DNA of 31,986 nt from Chara braunii (Eukaryota > Streptophyta > Charophyceae > Charales > Characeae): assembly GCA_003427395.1 (NCBI GenBank), contig BFEA01000182.1:2586549-2618534 (forward strand), written 5' to 3'. Position numbers and translations under genes: made by a program. Shown in pieces: positions 27,520-31,986 of the stretch (its first letter is position 1; every line of letters begins with the position of its first letter). The notes beneath the pieces were generated by a model. That model had not been told where the DNA came from and made no database searches. It worked only from the letters and a program-made list of their open reading frames with translations.

Positions 27520-29595
27520 CTAGTCATGGAACTCTGCTACTGCTCGGACACGTAGCTGTCCAGTGGAGGGAACGCAAATACGGTGCTCTCTGGTGCCCTG
27601 TGAACCGTGCCAGTACACAAGACCGTTGTCCCCGAGAGAGTAGTTCGGGACGGTCTTGCCACTCCGAAGGGTCGAGTGGATGTCGTGATAGTCGGGGCAG
27701 TGGCGGTACTGAGTGCGAAACTCGTCGATCACCGAGTGGTGGACAGTGGTGACCGAGATGGAAGAGAGCTGGATCTGCTCCTGGTCGTGGTCAGGGCGCC
27801 GGGATAAGGCATTGGCGACCCGATTAGTCTCACCCTTGATGTGCTCAGTGGTAAAACTAAACTCGGATAGGTCGCGCCACCCGCGAGCCTGTCGAGGAGT
27901 GAGCTTTGGTTTTGTCAGGAAAGTCTGGACAACAGAGTTGTCCGTACGCACCGTGAACGGTGCCCCGTGCAGGTAGTGACGCCAGTGCCGAGCGGCATAA
28001 ACTACTGCGAGAACCTCACGTTCATCAGCAGTGTAGTTTATCTCGACGGGCAGGAGCTGACGGGAGTAGAAGGCTATCGGACAATCACCTGAGCGAGACT
28101 CGACAGTGTCGTCCTCGGCGATGGTAGGGGAATAGTCAATAGAAGGCTCGTCAGTAGCTAGACGAGTAGGGTAGGAGGCAGTGGTAGGGGTAGGTGGTGG
28201 GAAGCGAGGGATACGAGGATGAGAGGAAACAGGAGAGGATGGGAAGATCTTAGAAACCACTGCTCCTACGGCAAAGTCTGACGCATCGGTGGTAAGGATA
28301 AAGAGGCGATCAAAATCGGGTAGGTGAAGAACCGGTACGCATGTCACCGCCTTCTTGAGGGCGTGGAAGGCGTCCTCGTGGAGGGGTGTCCAAGCCCAGG
28401 GTGGGTTCTTCCGGAGGACGGTGAAGGTAAGGACGTAGGAATACCTAGCGTATCCCTTAATGAAATTACTATAGTAGCTGGTCAGGCCTATGAAGCTGCG
28501 AAGCTGCTTGGCGGATGTGGGGGCGGGCCACTCCGCAATAGCAGTGATCTTCGCGTTGTCCATGTGGAGACCCTGGTCAGACACGTAGTGTCTTAAGAAA
28601 TCCACTTTGTGTTGGGCAAAGCGGCACTTGCTCAGCTTGGCGTAGAAGCCACGTCTGCGCAAGCGGTCAAGTACATCGCCGAGGTGTATGAGGTGCTCCT
28701 CAAAGGGACGACTGTAGACCAGGATATCGTCGAGGTAGACGAGAACGTACTGCTCCAGGATGTCCCTGAAGATGTCGTTCATCGCCCTCTGAAAGGTAGC
28801 GGGTACATTGGTGAGGCCGAATGGCATCACCGTAAACTCGTAGTGGTTGAAGCGCAATCGGAACGCGGTCTTCGGCTGGTCGGCTGCAGCGACGCGGATC
28901 CGATGGTAACGGCTACAAAGATCAATCTTCGTAAGGAAGCGGTTGCCTGCTAGGCGGTTGAACAGCTCATCGGAACGAGGCATGGGGTGGCTATTTTTAA
29001 CTGTGTAGCGGTTGAAATCGCGGTAGTCGATGCAGAGACGGAGAGTTTCATCCGCTTTGCGTGCAAAGAGGACGGGTGAACCCCACGGGGAGTTGCTGGG
29101 TTTCATGAAACCCAGTCTCAGGAGCTCCTCAAGCTGACGCTTGAATTCGGTGGCCTCGGGGATCGAGAGTCTGTAGGGTGCCTGGTGGTGAACACGATAG
29201 TCAGGCACAAGCTGGATGGAGTGTTCGACGTCGCGCATCGGTGGGATGTCATCGTACGAGAACGACGATGGGAAAACGTCGTGGTACTCTCCAATGAGGT
29301 CACGAACTGCGGGCTCCAGGTCGGCCGTATATCGTGCGAGTTCCTCAGCGTCAGCGTCAGTGCGCGACAGCGGGGTGGACTCGACGGACGGCGGAGGGAC
29401 GGAAATAGAGATGGGAGCCATGGAGATAGAAGGAGGATCTGGCTCCTGAGGGATGAGTTCGGCGTCGGGACAGAGTGGATCATAGTGTAAGAGATCCATC
29501 ACTTTCACCATAAAGAAGGTGACGTCGTCCTGTCGGATGAAGTGAGCGAACTGCCGAGGCGAGGTGACAGTGATAGAAGGAGGTGGTGTGGGCAC
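27520..29595 (-). CDS. Gypsy pol: reverse transcriptase and RNase H
   Basis: 691 codons. The N-terminal ~80 residues are Pro/Ser-rich. The RT spans about 120-310: SPWGSPVLFARKAD, LCIDYRDFNRYT, motif A KIDLCSRYHRI (Asp225), MPFGLTNVPATFQR, YVLVYLDDILVYS (Asp289-290). The connection is at about 345-420. RNase H has TTDASDF (Asp437), YTADEREVLAV (Glu526) and VRTDN (Asp552), but carries a ~50-residue Pro/Ser/Thr-rich insertion at about 450-503. Residues for both active sites are retained. It is in frame with gag, separated by TGA at 29682-29680. No protease is visible upstream. Confidence 0.9.
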   Translation of the reverse strand: MPTPPPSITVTSPRQFAHFIRQDDVTFFMVKVMDLLHYDPLCPDAELIPQEPDPPSISMAPISISVPPPSVESTPLSRTDADAEELARYTADLEPAVRDLIGEYHDVFPSSFSYDDIPPMRDVEHSIQLVPDYRVHHQAPYRLSIPEATEFKRQLEELLRLGFMKPSNSPWGSPVLFARKADETLRLCIDYRDFNRYTVKNSHPMPRSDELFNRLAGNRFLTKIDLCSRYHRIRVAAADQPKTAFRLRFNHYEFTVMPFGLTNVPATFQRAMNDIFRDILEQYVLVYLDDILVYSRPFEEHLIHLGDVLDRLRRRGFYAKLSKCRFAQHKVDFLRHYVSDQGLHMDNAKITAIAEWPAPTSAKQLRSFIGLTSYYSNFIKGYARYSYVLTFTVLRKNPPWAWTPLHEDAFHALKKAVTCVPVLHLPDFDRLFILTTDASDFAVGAVVSKIFPSSPVSSHPRIPRFPPPTPTTASYPTRLATDEPSIDYSPTIAEDDTVESRSGDCPIAFYSRQLLPVEINYTADEREVLAVVYAARHWRHYLHGAPFTVRTDNSVVQTFLTKPKLTPRQARGWRDLSEFSFTTEHIKGETNRVANALSRRPDHDQEQIQLSSISVTTVHHSVIDEFRTQYRHCPDYHDIHSTLRSGKTVPNYSLGDNGLVYWHGSQGTREHRICVPSTGQLRVRAVAEFHD

Positions 29596-29679
29596 GGAAG
29601 GCTCCGGGGGAGGCGGATCAGGGCGTGGTGTCGACGTGGGTGAAGGACGGTCAGGGTGGAAGGCTCCGGGGGAGGCGGA

Positions 29680-30480
29680 TCAGGGAAGGGTCCGGGGGAG
29701 GCGCTCAGCCATAGGGAGAGTAGGGTCCTCCAGGTGGTGGTGGACGGCCTCGCCAAGGTCGAGGTCGTCGTTATGGTCACCCTCTGGCAACAGTGGGGCA
29801 CCAACGTCCTGCCCACCATACTCGAGCGGGCTGAAGCGGCGCGAGAAGTGGCGGCCCTGCTGCGCGGAACGGCGGGGGCGACTGCGGAAAGGGGAACGAC
29901 GCTGGGAAGTGCCGTGAGAGGAGGAGGAGGCGTAACAAGTACGCTGTGGCTGGGAGGAGGAGGCGGGGTGAAGACGGGCCCGCATCCGCTGATGGTCCCT
30001 GGCAGCCTCGTAAGCCTGCGAGGCCGATGTGAACTCGTACCGCCATAGCTCGGAGCGGTACTCGAGCGGAAGGCTGGCCAAGAAACGATCGATAAGGGCA
30101 GCCTCGGGGAGGAACGTCATGTCACAAGTGAGGCGGGCGTCTTGAAAGACCTGGATGTGGCGATCCAGAGCGGCAGCACCACCAGAGCCGGACCAGCGTG
30201 TAGTGACGACACGCTCGAAGGCGTCAGTCACATCGTATCGGGCTCCGAAGCGATCCTCGAGGAATGCCTGGAAATCCATGAAGGTCGGCGTCCGACCCTC
30301 GCAAAGGGAGTACGCGTAGAAATCCTCCCAAGCCTCGAAAGGACCGCCACGTAGGCGCGTGGAGAGGTGACCCACCCACATGTCGGGTGTGGCACCCATG
30401 AGATAGAGCGTGCGGGTGGCAGACTGCAGCCACCTAGACACGCGTATGCCTGTACCGTCATACAAGGCAATGTCCGACAA
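29680..30480 (-). CDS. Gypsy gag, capsid region
   Basis: 266 codons in frame with the N-terminal gag piece. Contains the retrotransposon gag domain: GGPFEAWEDFYAYSL, FMDFQAFLEDRFGARYDV, RHIQVFQDARLTCDM, LIDRFLASLPLEYRSELW. It is followed by an Arg/Ser-rich nucleic-acid-binding tail (residues about 180-215). No CCHC knuckle is seen before the TGA at 29682-29680. The Met given here is conditional; read-through from 31446 is more likely the native arrangement. Confidence 0.8.
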   Translation of the reverse strand: MSDIALYDGTGIRVSRWLQSATRTLYLMGATPDMWVGHLSTRLRGGPFEAWEDFYAYSLCEGRTPTFMDFQAFLEDRFGARYDVTDAFERVVTTRWSGSGGAAALDRHIQVFQDARLTCDMTFLPEAALIDRFLASLPLEYRSELWRYEFTSASQAYEAARDHQRMRARLHPASSSQPQRTCYASSSSHGTSQRRSPFRSRPRRSAQQGRHFSRRFSPLEYGGQDVGAPLLPEGDHNDDLDLGEAVHHHLEDPTLPMAERLPRTLP

Positions 30481-30588
30481 GCGGATGAGTGGTGCGCCAC
30501 CGTTTTGGCGGCGAGGAGAACGGGAAGCAGGGGACTGCGCTACGGCTGAATAAGTCGGCGCAGGTCCTGGACGAGGGGGCGCAGCTGA

Positions 30589-31446
30589 CTATACGCCCGG
30601 GCCGCATGGTGGAGCGGTGTGGGAAACAGCGGCAGGTTGCACGGGAGCTGCGGTAGAAGAGGTCGCAGCAACCGAGGGGATGGGGAAGAGGTAGGAAGGG
30701 GATGGGTAGGGTGTAGGGCGAGGGAAGCAAGCCTGCATGGAAGGAAGAGTAAAGGAAGAAGGGGGTGCGCCGGAAGGCGCGGCCACCTGTGAGGGTGGGG
30801 GAGGCTGAAGGCGTGAGAGGGCGAGGTCGGCCCAGAGCTGGGCAATCTCGTCCTCGAGACCTCGAACATAGGTCGTGCGAGGGGTAGCAGGAGGAAGAGT
30901 GGGGGAAGTGGACGCACGAGAGGCGCGGGGCATCCCAGAGGGGGGAGAGCCAGGTGGCGCTGCGGTCGTGCGAAGGGGAGGGAGAAGCGGGGCACCCGAA
31001 AAAGCTGCGACCATGGTGGCGGGTTGTGGTACCATGGCCGTAGTGACCGGAATCTGGGCGGGTGCGCTCGTAGACTGAGGGAGGGCTTGGCTCGTGGCGG
31101 TTGTCGTGCTAGGGGCGTGGACAGTCACCAAGATGGTCGGGTTGGGGGCGGTAGAGGAGGAAGCTCCAACGTGGCCACCCTGTTGGAGGACGGGGGACCC
31201 GGACTGGGAGCCAGGAGATGAAGGACACGCAGCGTCCTGGAGTTGCTGCATGCCGGCAGCAAGGGTCACCACCTGCGCCTGTAAGGGCGCAAGGGTCGCG
31301 AGTTGCGCCTGGATGGGCGCAAGGAGGGAGGTGAGGAAGGTATGCAGATCCCCCTGGGGCTGGTGGCCCTGGTCCGTCGGCACGGGTGTGGAGCCCTGTG
31401 CCGTGGTCGTCGCCGCGTCAGCGGTGTGTGACACACCGTCGGCCAT
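30589..31446 (-). CDS. Gypsy gag, N-terminal Pro/Ala-rich region
   Basis: 285 codons from ATG 31446 to TAG 30591-30589. The first ~70 residues form a predicted coiled coil (LHTFLTSLLAPIQAQLATLA...) followed by low-complexity Pro/Ala/Ser/Thr sequence and a short helix YVRGLEDEIAQLWADLAL. In frame with the capsid region at 30480, so the TAG is a single interruption in one gag ORF. Confidence 0.7.
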   Translation of the reverse strand: MADGVSHTADAATTTAQGSTPVPTDQGHQPQGDLHTFLTSLLAPIQAQLATLAPLQAQVVTLAAGMQQLQDAACPSSPGSQSGSPVLQQGGHVGASSSTAPNPTILVTVHAPSTTTATSQALPQSTSAPAQIPVTTAMVPQPATMVAAFSGAPLLPPLRTTAAPPGSPPSGMPRASRASTSPTLPPATPRTTYVRGLEDEIAQLWADLALSRLQPPPPSQVAAPSGAPPSSFTLPSMQACFPRPTPYPSPSYLFPIPSVAATSSTAAPVQPAAVSHTAPPCGPGV

Positions 31447-31986
31447 GGGGAGGTGACGGGCCGGACTGGAGGGGGTCAGGAGAGGTCCGCGTGAGCGGAG
31501 GGCGTAGGGGGGGGTCCACGGTAGAAAGCGGTGGACGGCGCTAGCAAGGCTAGCGCGGGCGCCGTCAAAGGGGAACGGGTGGTTCGGGTCCAGGGTGCCC
31601 GAAGAGGAAGGGGAAGTAGGGGGGGGTTGAAGAACCCTAAACCCTAGAAAAACCCTAAGAAAACCCTAACCGGAGTTTAAGTGGTTAGGGTACGGTAGCG
31701 GTGACCTAATCAAGAAAATAAAATAGGAAGCTTGGGGGGAAGGCGGGAGGAAAATAAATAAACAGTGAAATTTCGAGAGAAAAAATTTTAAAAAAAAATA
31801 AGAAAAATATTTAAAAAAAATATGAAGAGAGAAACAATATTTATTTTTTTGAAATTTTCGGTAGCATTTCCCTACCCCCCATGGGGTCAAGAATGTGCCA
31901 AGGGGAAAGGAGAGACCAAGGTGAGAACACTAGGTTTCAAGATGCCGCAAAAAAAAAAATAAATTTCAGAAAATAAATAAAAAAAT
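31447..31986 (-). other. Gypsy 5' untranslated region or LTR, AT-rich
   Basis: Upstream of gag on the minus strand. It has a poly-A/T-rich part (31730-31860 and 31950-31986) and a telobox cluster (31628-31693). No gene is seen. An LTR end and primer binding site are not recognised. Confidence 0.5.
31628..31693. promoter_or_regulatory. Telobox-like CCCTAA cluster
   Basis: Four AACCCTA-type motifs (31632, 31639, 31651 and 31663) plus an inverted TTAGGG at 31684. Teloboxes are common near plant transcription start sites. Here the cluster lies about 190-240 bp upstream of the gag ATG, so a promoter role for the retroelement is plausible. Confidence 0.5.

Larger units (their letters stand above)
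26060..31446 (-). mobile_element. Ty3/gypsy chromovirus coding region, degenerate
   Basis: Order gag, RT, RNase H, integrase, chromodomain identifies the Ty3/gypsy (Metaviridae-type) chromovirus lineage. Gag and pol through the integrase core share one frame, broken by seven TAG/TGA stops; one frameshift lies before the chromodomain. LTRs are not resolved: the 5' one, if present, is beyond or at the window end. Confidence 0.9.

Noticed and set aside
28609-28953. Plus-strand ORFs opposite pol
   Set aside because: Shadows of the RT coding strand; no independent motifs.
9333-31446. Stop-codon reassignment (many in-frame TAG/TGA/TAA)
   Set aside because: All three stops interrupt different elements and frameshifts are also present, so ordinary pseudogene decay is simpler.
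31628-31693. True chromosome end or interstitial telomere
   Set aside because: Only a few degenerate motifs separated by other bases, followed by more unique sequence.
1-31986. tRNA, rRNA or riboswitch genes
   Set aside because: No cloverleaf with A/B boxes or rRNA core sequence was recognised by eye; a tRNAscan and Rfam search would be decisive.

Overview
This window looks like transposon-dense intergenic DNA from a streptophyte (charophyte-type) green alga, possibly a Chara-like genome. The reasons are a Ty3/gypsy chromovirus, a Penelope-like element (PLE) with an N-terminal GIY-YIG domain, a PIF/Harbinger transposase fragment, long (TC)n/(GA)n tracts, plant-type telobox motifs, and no bacterial operons or rRNA/tRNA genes. 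Species assignment is inference. There are two single N bases (8346, 26836); the first joins two identical 95-bp segments and looks like an assembly seam.

Layout. (1) About 1-7640: a long imperfect inverted repeat. The left arm (about 60-1885) and right arm (about 5790-7640) are colinear in opposite orientation. Each carries a copy of the same unrecognised protein gene, open on the right and broken by in-frame stops on the left. Between the arms lie a broken hypothetical gene, a (TC)n tract, a PIF/Harbinger transposase N-terminus and a possible partner ORF. (2) About 7983-15548, minus strand: an almost complete PLE flanked on both sides by (GA)n microsatellite. Its order, read on the minus strand, is a 5'-truncated pseudo-LTR, a 1.1-kb leader with a three-unit foldback repeat, ORF1 (CCHC knuckle, polyproline, coiled coil, SAP-like tail), ORF2 (GIY-YIG, CxC finger, reverse transcriptase) and a 3' pseudo-LTR. 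Each pseudo-LTR contains a 49-nt type I hammerhead ribozyme. (3) About 16550-24610, plus strand, AT-richer: small ORFs of two repeated protein families, a MITE-like foldback, a tRNA-Asp-type primer binding site, more small ORFs of the same families, and a decayed gag-protease-RT retroelement cut off near 24610. (4) About 24610 to the end, minus strand, GC-richer: a decayed Ty3/gypsy chromovirus with gag, RT, RNase H, integrase and chromodomain. Its gag and pol are in one frame, interrupted by TAG/TGA stops.

How the parts relate. Nothing resembles an ordinary host gene with confidence. The PLE is the best preserved system: ORF2 keeps recognisable catalytic residues of both endonuclease and RT, and the two hammerheads lie 6222 bp apart, where they could cut a transcript running through both pseudo-LTRs. 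The least explained region is the array of short paralogous ORFs at 16553-21194. They lie in line with a retroelement gag and may be remnants of one large polyprotein.
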